A stretch of DNA of 64,000 nt from the NCBI RefSeq assembly GCF_004114535.1, contig NZ_LBJC01000013.1, positions 1-64,000 of the forward strand, given 5' to 3'. The translations under genes and the position numbers were made by a program. The notes below the pieces were generated by a model, which was not told where the DNA came from, searched no databases, and saw only the letters and a list, made by a program, of their open reading frames with translations. Below, one piece after another: positions 17,954 to 27,063 of the stretch. The first letter of the stretch is position 1; each line of letters opens with the position of its first letter. Source of the stretch: Bradyrhizobium nanningense (GTDB taxonomy: Bacteria; Pseudomonadota; Alphaproteobacteria; Rhizobiales; Xanthobacteraceae).

Positions 17954-18931
17954 ATGCGTCGGATGAAGCGGCTTGCTGCGTCCATTTTTCTGCTGGGCAT
18001 TTGTCTCGCAACCATCTCGGCGCTGGCGGACACCTATCCCTCGCGCCCGATCCGCCTGCTGCACGGATTTGCCGCCGGCGGTGCGGCCGACACGCTGTCG
18101 CGCATCATCGCCGACGGTCTCGCGAAGAAGCTCGGGCAGCCCATCATCGTCGAGGCGAAGCCTGGCGCGGGTGGCAACATTGCGGCGGACGCGATCGCGA
18201 AAGCGGCGCCCGACGGTTACACGCTCGGGCTCGTCACCGGGGCGCATGCGATTTCCGCGGCGACCTACAAGAGCCTCGCCTACCAGCCCGCCGAGAGTTT
18301 TGAGATGATCTCGACGCTGGTCTATTACGCGCTCGTCATCGCCGTGCGCAACGATCATTCCGCAAAATCGCTCGGCGATCTCATCACTATCGCGAAGGAG
18401 AAGCCGGGCGCGCTCAGCTTCGGATCGGTCGGCTTCGGCAGCACGCATCATCTGGCGGGAGAGCTGTTGAACGCGACCGCCGGCGTCGAGATGGTGCACG
18501 TGCCGTATCGCGGCGATTCGCAATCCGTCACCGCACTGCTCGGGGGAGACGTTCCTGTCATCGTCGGCACGCCCGTTTTGCTCGCCCCGCAAATCCAGAG
18601 CGGCGCGATCCGCGGCTTGGCAGTAACCTCGCCGACGCGCACCGCGTTGCTCCCCGATGTCCCGACGGTTCAGGAAGCCGGCATCAAGGGCTATGACGTG
18701 CGCACCTGGGCAGGCCTGCTGGCGCCCAAGGGAACGCCGCCCGCCATTATCGCTGCACTCAACGCGGCGACGCTGGACGCGCTCCGAGACCCCGAGCTCA
18801 GGCAGCGGCTGGAGACCGCCGTCGGCGGCGAGGTCCGCGGCAGCTCGCCGGAGGAGATGAAGAAGCTGATCGAGAGCGAAATCGCCAAATGGACCGGCGT
18901 GGTGGAGCGGGCGAAGATCCCGAAGATCTGA
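17954..18931 (+). CDS. Tripartite tricarboxylate transporter substrate-binding protein (TctC/Bug)
   Basis: A 325-residue periplasmic receptor of the Bug/TctC family, with a Sec signal peptide (cleavage near 'ALA-DTYPSRPIRL', about residue 25). Typical family motifs are 'PSRPIRLLHGFAAGGAADTLSR', shortened here, then 'KPGAGGNIAADAIAKAAPDGYTL' and 'VPYRGDSQSVTALLGGDV'. Such receptors bind small carboxylates or aromatic acids. No TctA or TctB membrane partner is in the window, as is usual for Bug proteins. Last gene of the plus-strand catabolic unit, so it probably captures the pathway substrate. Confidence 0.92.
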   Translation: MRRMKRLAASIFLLGICLATISALADTYPSRPIRLLHGFAAGGAADTLSRIIADGLAKKLGQPIIVEAKPGAGGNIAADAIAKAAPDGYTLGLVTGAHAISAATYKSLAYQPAESFEMISTLVYYALVIAVRNDHSAKSLGDLITIAKEKPGALSFGSVGFGSTHHLAGELLNATAGVEMVHVPYRGDSQSVTALLGGDVPVIVGTPVLLAPQIQSGAIRGLAVTSPTRTALLPDVPTVQEAGIKGYDVRTWAGLLAPKGTPPAIIAALNAATLDALRDPELRQRLETAVGGEVRGSSPEEMKKLIESEIAKWTGVVERAKIPKI

Positions 18932-19107
18932 GCGCTCGACCGGGGCGCGCGATGATGACTTCGAATGTGCAAAAGTGGACATAACGACCTCCTTGCATGC
19001 GGTAGTGCAATTCCTAGGGAATCGATCGGGAGCGCCGCGCTAATCGCTCGACGACCGGCTTGAATGTCGGACTGCGGCGTGCGTCATTGACCGCCCGGGA
19101 GGAGAGC

Positions 19108-20514
19108 GTGGCCGCCAGAGCAATCAGCCATATCGCGCGGGTGCTGGTCGTCGGGGTCTGTCTGATCGCGGCTGCCCGGTCTGCGGCTCAGGAAGACAAG
19201 AAAACGGACGAGGACAAGCCTGCCGATCCCGATACGGGAGAAAGCACGGTCGAGGAGAAGACGCTCGGGCTGCTGCCGAACCCCTGGCAAAAGAACGGCG
19301 TGAAGTTTGCCGCGACCTATATCGGCGAGGTGCTCGGAAATCCCACCGGCGGCCTGAAGACGGGCGCGGTCTACGAGGGCCGGCTCAACCTTGCCGTCGA
19401 TCTGGACTTCGAAAAACTGGTCGGCCTCGACAAGCTGACCTTTCACGCCAATATGTTTCAGATCCATGGCGACGGGCTGTCGCGATCGAATCTGCAGAAT
19501 TTCTTCGTCGTCAGCGGTATCGAAGCGTTGCCCGCGACCCGGCTTTACGAAGCCTATTTCGAGAAGCAGTGGGGCGACAAGAAAGTCTCGCTCAAGTTCG
19601 GGCAGCTCGCGGCCGACAGCGAATTCTTCAATACCAAATATACCGATGTGTTCACCAACGCATCGATGGGCTGGCCGGCGATCACCTCGCTGGCGTTGCC
19701 GAGCGGTGGGCCATCGCCGCCTCTGGCGGCGGTGGGCGCGCGCCTGCTTGTCAACTTCACGGACCAATTGTCCGTTCTCGGCGCGATTTTCGACGGCGAT
19801 CAAGCCGGTCCGGGCCCGGGTGATCCGCAAGAGCGCAACCGCTACGGCGTGAATTTCCGCGTCAACGATCCGCCGCTTCTGCTGGGCCAGATCCAATATG
19901 CCTGGAACAACAAGAAGGGCGATCCGAATCTGGCTGGCCAGATCAAGATCGGCGGCTGGCGCCATTTCGGATCGTTCGAGGATCTGCGCTTCGCCTCCAA
20001 CGGCGCTTCGCTCGCCGCGCCGGCGAGCAGCGGCGAGCCGCTGCTGCTTTCGGGCGATATCGGAGCCTGGGCGGTCCTCGAGCAGCAGATCTACCGGGTG
20101 CCGAACAGCGACGACCGCGGCATCGGCATTTTCGCGCGGGTGTCGGGCGCGCCGGCCGACCGCAACCTGGTGGACCTCTACGTGGATGGCGGCATCGAGC
20201 TCATCGGACTCAGCAATGCCCGTCCGGACGACAAGTTCGGCATCGCCGCCGGCTATGCGCATGTCTCGAAACGCGCCCAGGCGCTGGACGCCGACTACGG
20301 CAAGTACGTGGACCCCCGCTGGCCGCTGCGGAGCTTCGAGGGGCTGTTCACGGCGGTCTATCAATATCAGGTCAAGGACGGCTGGACCGTTCAGCCGAAC
20401 TTCCAATACATCGTCCATCCCGGCGGCGGCGCGACGGCTCCGGCCGGACCACGGCCGGGAAGGCCATTACCAAGCGCGTCCGTGTTTGGATTGCGAACGA
20501 CGCTGAAGTTCTAG
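19108..20514 (+). CDS. OprB-like carbohydrate-selective porin
   Basis: A 468-residue outer-membrane protein with an N-terminal signal peptide, a short acidic stretch (DKKTDEDKPADPDTGE) and a beta-barrel body of the OprB family, ending in Phe ('VFGLRTTLKF') as outer-membrane proteins do. The GTG at 19108 is preferred over the TTG at 19060 because GGGAGGAGA lies just in front of it. OprB porins let sugars or small carboxylates cross the outer membrane. The 176-bp gap before it has no clear shared promoter with the TctC gene. Confidence 0.85.
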   Translation: MAARAISHIARVLVVGVCLIAAARSAAQEDKKTDEDKPADPDTGESTVEEKTLGLLPNPWQKNGVKFAATYIGEVLGNPTGGLKTGAVYEGRLNLAVDLDFEKLVGLDKLTFHANMFQIHGDGLSRSNLQNFFVVSGIEALPATRLYEAYFEKQWGDKKVSLKFGQLAADSEFFNTKYTDVFTNASMGWPAITSLALPSGGPSPPLAAVGARLLVNFTDQLSVLGAIFDGDQAGPGPGDPQERNRYGVNFRVNDPPLLLGQIQYAWNNKKGDPNLAGQIKIGGWRHFGSFEDLRFASNGASLAAPASSGEPLLLSGDIGAWAVLEQQIYRVPNSDDRGIGIFARVSGAPADRNLVDLYVDGGIELIGLSNARPDDKFGIAAGYAHVSKRAQALDADYGKYVDPRWPLRSFEGLFTAVYQYQVKDGWTVQPNFQYIVHPGGGATAPAGPRPGRPLPSASVFGLRTTLKF

Positions 20515-20527
20515 TGCAGGCTGGTCG

Positions 20528-20553
20528 GCGGCCCCGGAAGTTGAGGGGGCCGC
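20528..20553 (+). terminator. Hairpin downstream of the porin gene
   Basis: GCGGCCCC (20528-20535) pairs perfectly with GGGGCCGC (20546-20553), just after the porin stop. No clear T-run follows, so termination is possible but not certain. Confidence 0.45.
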
Positions 20554-20664
20554 GTCGCGGGAGGGCGTTTCGCTCACGAATGCTTGACCGGGATCAATGA
20601 CTGTTTTCGGCGTCCGAATATGCTAGTGAAGCTGTGTTCCAGCCGAAAGGTTAAGCTGATCTTG

Positions 20665-21030
20665 ATGCGGTTCGTCCGTACCATCCTGGCATTCGCAATC
20701 GCCATATCTCTGGCGATGCTGCCGGTTGGCGTCTCCGCCTCTCACCTCGCCATGTCGCCGGACGACATGCAGGCGAGCATGCAGATGGGCGGCAACGCCG
20801 AGATGTCGATGGACGAATGCTGCCCCGACATGAAGGGACCGGCCTCCAACACAGGCGATTATAAATGTGGGATGGGCTTCTGCTGCGTCGGCGGGCTCGT
20901 TGCGCTCGATGACATCAGGCCCGTCGCGTTCGCGCATTTCACCTTAGCGGCGAGCAAGATCGCCATCCCTGAGGATCAGGTCGTCTCCGTCCTCGGCGGC
21001 AGTCCTCCCTTCCGACCTCCTCGAATCTGA
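20665..21030 (+). CDS. Exported Met/Cys-rich protein
   Basis: A protein of about 121 residues with a signal peptide (residues 1-26, 'ILAFAIAISLAMLPVGVSA'), then a Met-rich segment ('MSPDDMQASMQMGGNAEMSMDE') and four to five cysteines ('CCPDM', 'YKCGMGFCCVGG'). Met and Cys clusters fit Cu(I) or Ag(I) binding. It lies upstream of the FixH-like gene and the CusBA pump, which supports a periplasmic copper role. ATG 20665 was chosen because it puts the signal peptide first; 20620 and 20584 are possible. Family not recognised. Confidence 0.65.
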   Translation: MRFVRTILAFAIAISLAMLPVGVSASHLAMSPDDMQASMQMGGNAEMSMDECCPDMKGPASNTGDYKCGMGFCCVGGLVALDDIRPVAFAHFTLAASKIAIPEDQVVSVLGGSPPFRPPRI

Positions 21031-21134
21031 TCTCGTCAAGCCTTAAGACGCGAGCGGCACGCCTGCTTGCGACGACGACTGACGTGCGCGCTTTTCTGCG
21101 CCACGGCGGAAGATCAGATCATGAGGACAGGACA

Positions 21135-21527
21135 ATGCTTTCCAGATTCAGCACAGCGGCGCTCGCCGCCACCCTTTCGCTTGCCGCTTCCGCCGCAATG
21201 GCGGGCGCCGGCGAATACGTCTTCGAGCCCGTCAATGCGCAGATGAAGAAGGGCGACGACGTCACGCTCTCGGTTCGCCTGACCAACAAGCAGACCGGCA
21301 AGCCGGTGGCGGACGCCGTCATCTTCAAGACCCGCGTCGACATGGCCCCCGACGGGATGGCCGAGATGGAATCGGCCGTGGCGCCGCTGCCGTCGAAGGA
21401 GCCGGGCGTCTACGCCTTCAGGACGGACCTGCCGATGGCCGGGCGTTACCAGGTCACGCTGTCGGCCAAGGTGCAGGGCGAGGCTGAGACCGTCACCGGC
21501 AAGGTGGTCGTCACGGCGACCAAGTGA
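21135..21527 (+). CDS. FixH/YtkA-like exported protein
   Basis: A 130-residue protein with a signal peptide (cleavage near 'AMA-GAGEYVFEP') and an immunoglobulin-like FixH/YtkA domain ('KKGDDVTLSVRLTNKQTGKPVADAVIFKTRVD', shortened here, and 'GRYQVTLSAKVQGEAETVTG'). Such domains are common next to copper and cytochrome oxidase genes. It lies directly before the CusBA genes but a strong terminator stands between them. Confidence 0.82.
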   Translation: MLSRFSTAALAATLSLAASAAMAGAGEYVFEPVNAQMKKGDDVTLSVRLTNKQTGKPVADAVIFKTRVDMAPDGMAEMESAVAPLPSKEPGVYAFRTDLPMAGRYQVTLSAKVQGEAETVTGKVVVTATK

Positions 21528-21532
21528 GCGCG

Positions 21533-21569
21533 CGGACGCCGCTCGCGGCGTCCGGACTTCTCTTTCTCA
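21533..21569 (+). terminator. Rho-independent terminator after the FixH-like gene
   Basis: CGGACGCCGC (21533-21542) and GCGGCGTCCG (21545-21554) form a near-perfect 10-bp stem with a very tight loop, followed by a pyrimidine/T-rich run (acttctctttctc). It would separate or attenuate transcription into the CusBA genes. Confidence 0.6.
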
Positions 21570-21606
21570 TTCAGATGGACGCGCGCCGGGCGCGCGAAGA
21601 CACACC

Positions 21607-23025
21607 ATGAAGACGCTGCGTCTCCTGACGATTCTCACACTCGGCGGTGGCCTCGCCTTGGGCGGGCACTGGTCCTCGAACGACGGGCGCTGGTCCGTTC
21701 ACGCCGAGGTGACCCCGGCTGCGGCAGAGGCGAACCGGGCTCCGCTCTATTACCGCGATCCCGGCGGCGCGCCTCTGTGGTCCGCCGCTCCGAGGAAGGA
21801 CGACCGCGGGCGCGACTATCTGCCGGTCTATGACGATCAGCCCGCCGCGGCGGCACCGAAGCCGGCGCAGGCGGAATCATCGCGAAAGATCCTCTACTAC
21901 CGTAATCCCATGGGCCTGCCCGACACCTCGCCGGTGCCGAAGAAGGATCCGATGGGGATGAACTATATCCCCGTCTACGAGGGCGACGAGGTCGACGACG
22001 GCACGGTGAAGCTTTCGCCGGGCAAGATCCAGCGCACCGGCGTGAGATCCGAGCCGGCCCGGCGTCGCGCCATCCGCGTCGCGGTCAAGGCGCCCGGCAC
22101 GATCCAGCTCGACGAGCGGCGCGTCTCGGTGATCGCAATGCGCGCCGAAAGTTTCGTGCAGAAGGTCGCCGACGTCACCACCGGCACGCGCGTGAAGGCG
22201 GGCCAGCCGTTGATGGAGATTTACAGTTCGGCGGTCGCGTCCGCCGCCGCTGAATATCTCTCGACAATCACTTCTAAGACCACGGGCGGGATCGAGATCT
22301 ACGGCCGCGGCTCGCGGCAACGGCTGGTCAATCTCGACGTCCCCGAGCAGGTCATCGCCGAGATGGAGAAGACGCGGGTCGCGCCCGTCACCATCCATTG
22401 GTCGGCGCCGCGCGACGGCATCGTGCTCGAGCGCAGCGCGATCGAAGGCATGCGCGCAAATCCGGGCGACGTGCTGTTCAAGATCGCGGACATCTCGCTG
22501 GTCTGGGCGCTGGTCGACGTCGCCGAGCGCGATCTCGGCAATATCGCGGTGGGACAGGGCGTGGCGGTGCGCGCGCGGAGCTTTCCCGGCCGCATCTTCA
22601 GCGGCAAAATCGCAATCGTCTATCCGCAGGTGAACCGCGACACCCGGACGGTTCGCGTCCGGATCGAGCTCGCCAATCCCGATGCGGTGCTGCTGCCGGA
22701 CATGTACGTCGATGCCGATATCGACACGGCTGATAGCGCGCCCGTCCTGGCGATCCAGGACAGCTCGGTGCTCGACACCGGCACGCGCCAGGCCGTCCTC
22801 GTCGACAGGGGCGAGGGGCGCTTCGAGCCGCGCGAGGTGAAGCTCGGCCGGCGCGGCGGCGGCTACATCGAGGTGCGGGACGGACTTGCGGAGGGCGAAG
22901 CGGTGGTCACATCCGCCAACTTCCTGATCGATGCGGAAAGCAATCTGAAGGCCGCGCTCAAAGGCTTCGCCGACGCGGCGCCTCAGGCTTCCGAACCTGG
23001 CCATGCGCCGGGAGAGCACAAATGA
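21607..23025 (+). CDS. cusB: CusB-type efflux periplasmic adaptor
   Basis: A 472-residue membrane-fusion protein of the heavy-metal RND class. After the signal region come two tandem heavy-metal-binding domains. The first (about 46-80, 'LYYRDPGGAPLWSAAPRKDD') lacks the Met residues; the second (about 96-128, 'NPMGLPDTSPVPKKDPMGMN') has them. The hairpin, lipoyl-like and beta-barrel parts follow ('SVIAMRAESFVQKV', 'LVWALVDVAERDLG'). It hands Cu(I) or Ag(I) to the RND pump. Its stop codon overlaps the start of the pump gene (ATGA), so translation is coupled. Confidence 0.92.
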   Translation: MKTLRLLTILTLGGGLALGGHWSSNDGRWSVHAEVTPAAAEANRAPLYYRDPGGAPLWSAAPRKDDRGRDYLPVYDDQPAAAAPKPAQAESSRKILYYRNPMGLPDTSPVPKKDPMGMNYIPVYEGDEVDDGTVKLSPGKIQRTGVRSEPARRRAIRVAVKAPGTIQLDERRVSVIAMRAESFVQKVADVTTGTRVKAGQPLMEIYSSAVASAAAEYLSTITSKTTGGIEIYGRGSRQRLVNLDVPEQVIAEMEKTRVAPVTIHWSAPRDGIVLERSAIEGMRANPGDVLFKIADISLVWALVDVAERDLGNIAVGQGVAVRARSFPGRIFSGKIAIVYPQVNRDTRTVRVRIELANPDAVLLPDMYVDADIDTADSAPVLAIQDSSVLDTGTRQAVLVDRGEGRFEPREVKLGRRGGGYIEVRDGLAEGEAVVTSANFLIDAESNLKAALKGFADAAPQASEPGHAPGEHK

Positions 23026-26000
23026 TCGCCCGCATCATCGCCTGGTCGGCGCGCAACCTGCTGCTGGTGCTGTTCGGCACCGGCTTTGCGGCCGCCGCCG
23101 GTCTCTATGCGCTGATCCATCTGCCGCTGGATGCGATCCCGGACCTCTCGGACACGCAGGTCATCGTCTACACCGAATATCCCGGCCAGGCGCCGCAGGT
23201 GATCGAGGACCAGGTCACCTACCCCTTGACCACGGCGATGCTGACCGTGCCGAAATCGAAGGTCGTGCGCGGCTTCTCGTTCTTCGGTGTGTCCTTCGTC
23301 TACGTGATCTTCGAGGACGGCACCGACATCTACTGGGCGCGCTCGCGCGTCCTGGAATTTTTGAACGGCGCTGCGTCGCGGCTTCCCGCCGGCGTCTCCC
23401 CGACCATCGGCCCCGATGCGACCGGCGTCGGCTGGGTCTATCAGTACGCGGTGATGTCGAAAGAACTGAACCTCGCCGACGTCAGGACGATCCAGGACTG
23501 GAATCTGAAGTTCGCGCTGGCCAAGGCCGAAGGCGTCGCCGAGGTCGCCAGCATCGGCGGCTTCGTCAAGCAGTACAACGTGGTGCTCGATCCGCAGCGG
23601 ATGCGCGATCGCGGCATCAGCATGCAGAAGATCCGTGAAGCCATCCGCGCCAGCAACGCCGATGTCGGCGGCCGCACTGTCGAGCTCGCCGAGTTCGAAT
23701 ACGTTATCCGCGGCAAGGGCTACCTCAAGAGCATCAACGATCTCGGCAACATCGTGCTGAAGACCTCCGGCGGCACACCGGTGTTGCTCCGCGACGTCGC
23801 TCATGTCGAGCTCGGACCGGACGAACGCAGAGGCATCACCGAGCTGAACGGTGAAGGCGAGGTCGCAAGCGGCATCGTGCTGCAGCGCTTCGGCGTCAAC
23901 GCTCTCGACGTCATCGAGAACGTCAAAAAGCGCTTCAAGGAGATCGCGAGCAGCCTGCCGAAGTCGGTCGAGATCGTCCCGGTCTACGACCGCTCCAGCC
24001 TGATCTACGCGGCCATCGACACGCTCAAGCACACGCTGTTCGAGGAGAGCATCGTCGTCGCGCTGGTCTGCATCGTGTTCCTGCTCCATGTCCGCAGCGC
24101 GCTGGTCGCGATCCTGATGCTACCGGTCGGCGTGCTGATGGCGTTCGGCGCCATGAAGCTGCTCGGCCTCGGCTCGAACATCATGAGCCTCGGCGGAATC
24201 GCGATTGCGATCGGCGCCATGGTGGATGCCGCGATCGTCATGATCGAGAACGCCCACAAGCATCTCGAACGCGCCAAGCCCGATCAGTCCCGCGTTCAGA
24301 TCCTGATCGATGCCGCGTCCGAGGTCGGGCCTGCGCTGTTCTTCAGCCTGCTGATCATCACCGTGTCGTTCATGCCGATCTTCACGCTGGAATCGCAGGA
24401 GGGGCGGCTGTTCAGCCCGCTTGCCTTCACCAAGACGTTCTCAATGGCGGCTGCGGCTCTCTTGTCCGTCACTTTGGTGCCGGCGCTGATGGTGATCTTC
24501 GTCCGTGGCCGGATCGTGCCGGAGAGCAGGAATGTCATCAACCGCTTCCTGATCTGGGTCTACCGTCCGGTGATCAAGGGCGTGCTCCGCGCCAAGACGT
24601 TGGTGATCCTGGCCTCCCTCGCCATTCTCGCCGTCACGACATGGCCGGCCCGCCAGCTCGGCACCGAGTTCATGCCGACGCTGAACGAGGGGACGCTGCT
24701 CTACATGCCGACCACGCTGCCCGGCATCTCCGTCACCAAGGCGGCCGAACTGATGCAGATTCAGGATCGCATCATCAAGTCGTTCCCCGAGGTCGCCTCC
24801 GTCTACGGCAAGGCGGGACGGGCCGCGACCGCGACCGACCCGGCGCCGACCGAAATGTTCGAGACGGTGGTCAACCTGAAGCCGAAGGAATCCTGGCGCC
24901 CCGGCCTCACCGTCGACAGCCTGATCGCGGAGATGGACAAGGCGCTGCAATTTCCCGGCGTCTCCAACGCCTGGACCATGCCGATCAAGGCACGCATCGA
25001 CATGCTGTCGACCGGCATCCGCACGCCTGTCGGCGTCAAGGTCATGGGTACCGATCTCGTCGAGATCGACCGGCTGGCGCGGCAGGTCGAACGGGTGATC
25101 AAGACCGTCCCGGGCACGTCGTCGGCTTACGCCGAGCGCGGCATCGGCGGCTATTATCTCGAGATCGTCCCGGACCGTGAGGCGCTCGCCCGCTACGGCA
25201 TTTTGATCCAGGACGTTCAGGACACCATCGCGGCAGCGCTCGGCGGCCAGACGGTGACGACGACCGTGGAGGGACGCCAGCGCTTCACGGTGAACATGCG
25301 CTATCCGCGCGACCTGCGCGACAATCCCAAGGCGATCGCCAGCGACATCCTGGTGCCGATGCCGGCGGGCGGCGCCGTGCCGCTCGGCGAGGTCGCGAAG
25401 GTCGAGCCGGCGCGCGGACCGACGTCGATTCGGACGGAGAACGGTCAGCTCGCGACCTACATCTATGTCGACATCCGCGATCGCGACATCGGCAGCTACG
25501 TCGCGGACGCGCAGCGCGCCGTGACGGAGAGCATCCAGTTTCCCGCCGGCACCTACGTCGTCTGGAGCGGCCAGTACGAATATCTCCAGCGGGCTGCCGC
25601 CCGCCTGAAGATCGTCGTGCCCGTGACGCTCACGATCATCTTCCTGCTGCTGTACCTGAACTTCAAGGCGCTGACCGAGACGTTGATCGTGATGCTGTCG
25701 TTGCCGTTCGCGCTGGTCGGCGGCATCTGGATGATGTGGTGGTTCGGCTTCAACCTGTCCGTCGCCGTCGCGGTCGGCTTCATCGCGCTCGCGGGCGTCG
25801 CCGCCGAGACCGGCGTCGTGATGCTGATCTATCTTGAGCAAGCTCTTGCAGAGATCAAGGCCAAGCGAAGCGCGGCCCATCGGGTTCTCACGCGCCAGGA
25901 TCTGCACGATGCCATCATGGAGGGGGCCGTCGAGCGCGTCCGCCCGAAGATGATGACAGTGGTCGCCATCATGACGGGCCTGCTGCCGATCATGTGGAGT

Positions 26001-26213
26001 ACCGGTGCGGGCTCGGAGATCATGCAGCGCATCGCACTGCCGATGATCGGCGGGATGATCTCGTCGACGCTGCTGACGCTGATCGTAATTCCGGCGATCT
26101 TCGGGCTGGTCAAAGGCTTCCGCTTGCCTCCCAAGGACGAAGACAAGGGACCATCGATCAAAGTGCCAGAGCCGATCAGTACGAGATCGCGGGTGCTGGA
26201 GCCTGCCGAATGA
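23022..26213 (+). CDS. cusA: CusA/CzcA-type heavy-metal RND efflux pump
   Basis: A 1063-residue RND transporter of normal length. Membrane helix 1 is followed by 'LPLDAIPDLSDTQVIVYTEYPG', shortened here, the typical start of the HME subfamily. Helix 4 carries 'IAIGAMVDAAIVMIENAHKH' with the proton-relay acidic residue (near residue 400), and 'GTEFMPTLNEGTLLYMPTT' opens the second half. It exports monovalent (Cus) or divalent (Czc) metal from the periplasm. Met- and Cys-rich neighbours favour copper or silver. No outer-membrane TolC-type partner is in the cluster. Confidence 0.93.
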   Translation: MIARIIAWSARNLLLVLFGTGFAAAAGLYALIHLPLDAIPDLSDTQVIVYTEYPGQAPQVIEDQVTYPLTTAMLTVPKSKVVRGFSFFGVSFVYVIFEDGTDIYWARSRVLEFLNGAASRLPAGVSPTIGPDATGVGWVYQYAVMSKELNLADVRTIQDWNLKFALAKAEGVAEVASIGGFVKQYNVVLDPQRMRDRGISMQKIREAIRASNADVGGRTVELAEFEYVIRGKGYLKSINDLGNIVLKTSGGTPVLLRDVAHVELGPDERRGITELNGEGEVASGIVLQRFGVNALDVIENVKKRFKEIASSLPKSVEIVPVYDRSSLIYAAIDTLKHTLFEESIVVALVCIVFLLHVRSALVAILMLPVGVLMAFGAMKLLGLGSNIMSLGGIAIAIGAMVDAAIVMIENAHKHLERAKPDQSRVQILIDAASEVGPALFFSLLIITVSFMPIFTLESQEGRLFSPLAFTKTFSMAAAALLSVTLVPALMVIFVRGRIVPESRNVINRFLIWVYRPVIKGVLRAKTLVILASLAILAVTTWPARQLGTEFMPTLNEGTLLYMPTTLPGISVTKAAELMQIQDRIIKSFPEVASVYGKAGRAATATDPAPTEMFETVVNLKPKESWRPGLTVDSLIAEMDKALQFPGVSNAWTMPIKARIDMLSTGIRTPVGVKVMGTDLVEIDRLARQVERVIKTVPGTSSAYAERGIGGYYLEIVPDREALARYGILIQDVQDTIAAALGGQTVTTTVEGRQRFTVNMRYPRDLRDNPKAIASDILVPMPAGGAVPLGEVAKVEPARGPTSIRTENGQLATYIYVDIRDRDIGSYVADAQRAVTESIQFPAGTYVVWSGQYEYLQRAAARLKIVVPVTLTIIFLLLYLNFKALTETLIVMLSLPFALVGGIWMMWWFGFNLSVAVAVGFIALAGVAAETGVVMLIYLEQALAEIKAKRSAAHRVLTRQDLHDAIMEGAVERVRPKMMTVVAIMTGLLPIMWSTGAGSEIMQRIALPMIGGMISSTLLTLIVIPAIFGLVKGFRLPPKDEDKGPSIKVPEPISTRSRVLEPAE

Positions 26214-26221
26214 GGTGAGCC

Positions 26222-26341
26222 ATGATGCACGACATGATGTCGGGAACGTTCGGGACGATGGGATTGATCACCGCACTGATCGTCATCGTTCTCGTATTGA
26301 CGGCGGCGGCGCTGATCAAATATCTCTTCAAGGGAGATTGA
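26222..26341 (+). CDS. 39-residue membrane peptide in the cus cluster
   Basis: A short frame, MMHDMMSGTFGTMG at the N-terminus, then one membrane helix (about residues 14-34, ending 'ALIKYLFKGD'). It begins 8 bp after the CusA stop with GAGGTGAGCC as ribosome site, and its stop is 2 bp before the cytochrome gene, so it sits cleanly inside the operon. Four or five Met and one His before the helix suggest copper contact. It may be a small accessory subunit of the pump, as known for other RND systems; this role is inferred. Confidence 0.7.
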   Translation: MMHDMMSGTFGTMGLITALIVIVLVLTAAALIKYLFKGD

Positions 26342-26343
26342 AG

Positions 26344-27054
26344 ATGCATCGCTTCTATCTTACCGGACTGGCTGTGATCCTGGCTTCCTCGCCCGTTCTT
26401 GCGCAGCAGGATGCCGTGACTCGCGGCCAGCGAGATTTCCGAGGTTGCATGCCGTGTCACTCGCTAGAGCCGGACCGGAACATGACCGGCCCGAGCCTCG
26501 CACAACTATGGGATCGAAAGGCCGGCAGCTTGGAAAGCTTCGAACGCTATTCCGATGCGCTCAAATCGTCTGGAATCATTTGGAACGAACGCTCGCTTGA
26601 TGCCTGGCTCATGAACCCGGAGCGCATGGTGCCGGGCAACGAAATGCCATTCAACGGTATCAAGGATGATCGCGCCCGCGCCGATTTAATTGCGTTCCTG
26701 AAGCAGGCCACCAAACCGGGCGCGCAGCCGCAGTCCGCTGTCGAAGGTCGAATGGGAGGGATGACGGGCGGAATGATGGGGGGCGGCGGACGCGATCCCG
26801 ATTTGAAAAGCCTGGAGGAGAGTATGCAGGTAGAAGCGATCACCTATTGTCACGACACCTATCGTGTCATCACCGCCGACGGCAAGACGCGCGCCTTCTG
26901 GGAGCGCAATCTGCGCCTGAAGACGGATTCGGGCAAAGATGGTCCACAAAGCGGCGCGCCCGCCCTGGTACCCGCCGGCATGATGGGCGACCGTGCGGAC
27001 GTGATCTTTGCCGCACCTGAAGAGATCAGCAAGACTATTGAACGGCGATGCTAG
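26344..27054 (+). CDS. Exported c-type cytochrome
   Basis: A 236-residue protein with a signal peptide (1-21) and a class I cytochrome c domain. The haem motif is CMPCH (C35, C38, H39) and a likely axial Met is in 'GNEMPFNGI' (about residue 101). After about residue 125 comes a Gly/Met-rich linker ('GGMTGGMMGGGG') and a second conserved part of unknown fold ('EAITYCHDTYRVITADGKTR', 'ALVPAGMMGDRADVIFA'). It may pass electrons during Cu(I) oxidation or bind copper through its Met-rich linker. Part of the cus operon. Confidence 0.87.
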   Translation: MHRFYLTGLAVILASSPVLAQQDAVTRGQRDFRGCMPCHSLEPDRNMTGPSLAQLWDRKAGSLESFERYSDALKSSGIIWNERSLDAWLMNPERMVPGNEMPFNGIKDDRARADLIAFLKQATKPGAQPQSAVEGRMGGMTGGMMGGGGRDPDLKSLEESMQVEAITYCHDTYRVITADGKTRAFWERNLRLKTDSGKDGPQSGAPALVPAGMMGDRADVIFAAPEEISKTIERRC

Positions 27055-27063
27055 GAGACGCGC

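Noticed and set aside
22983..25907. Long minus-strand frames opposite CusA
   Set aside because: Asp/Arg-rich shadows of a clearly real RND gene.
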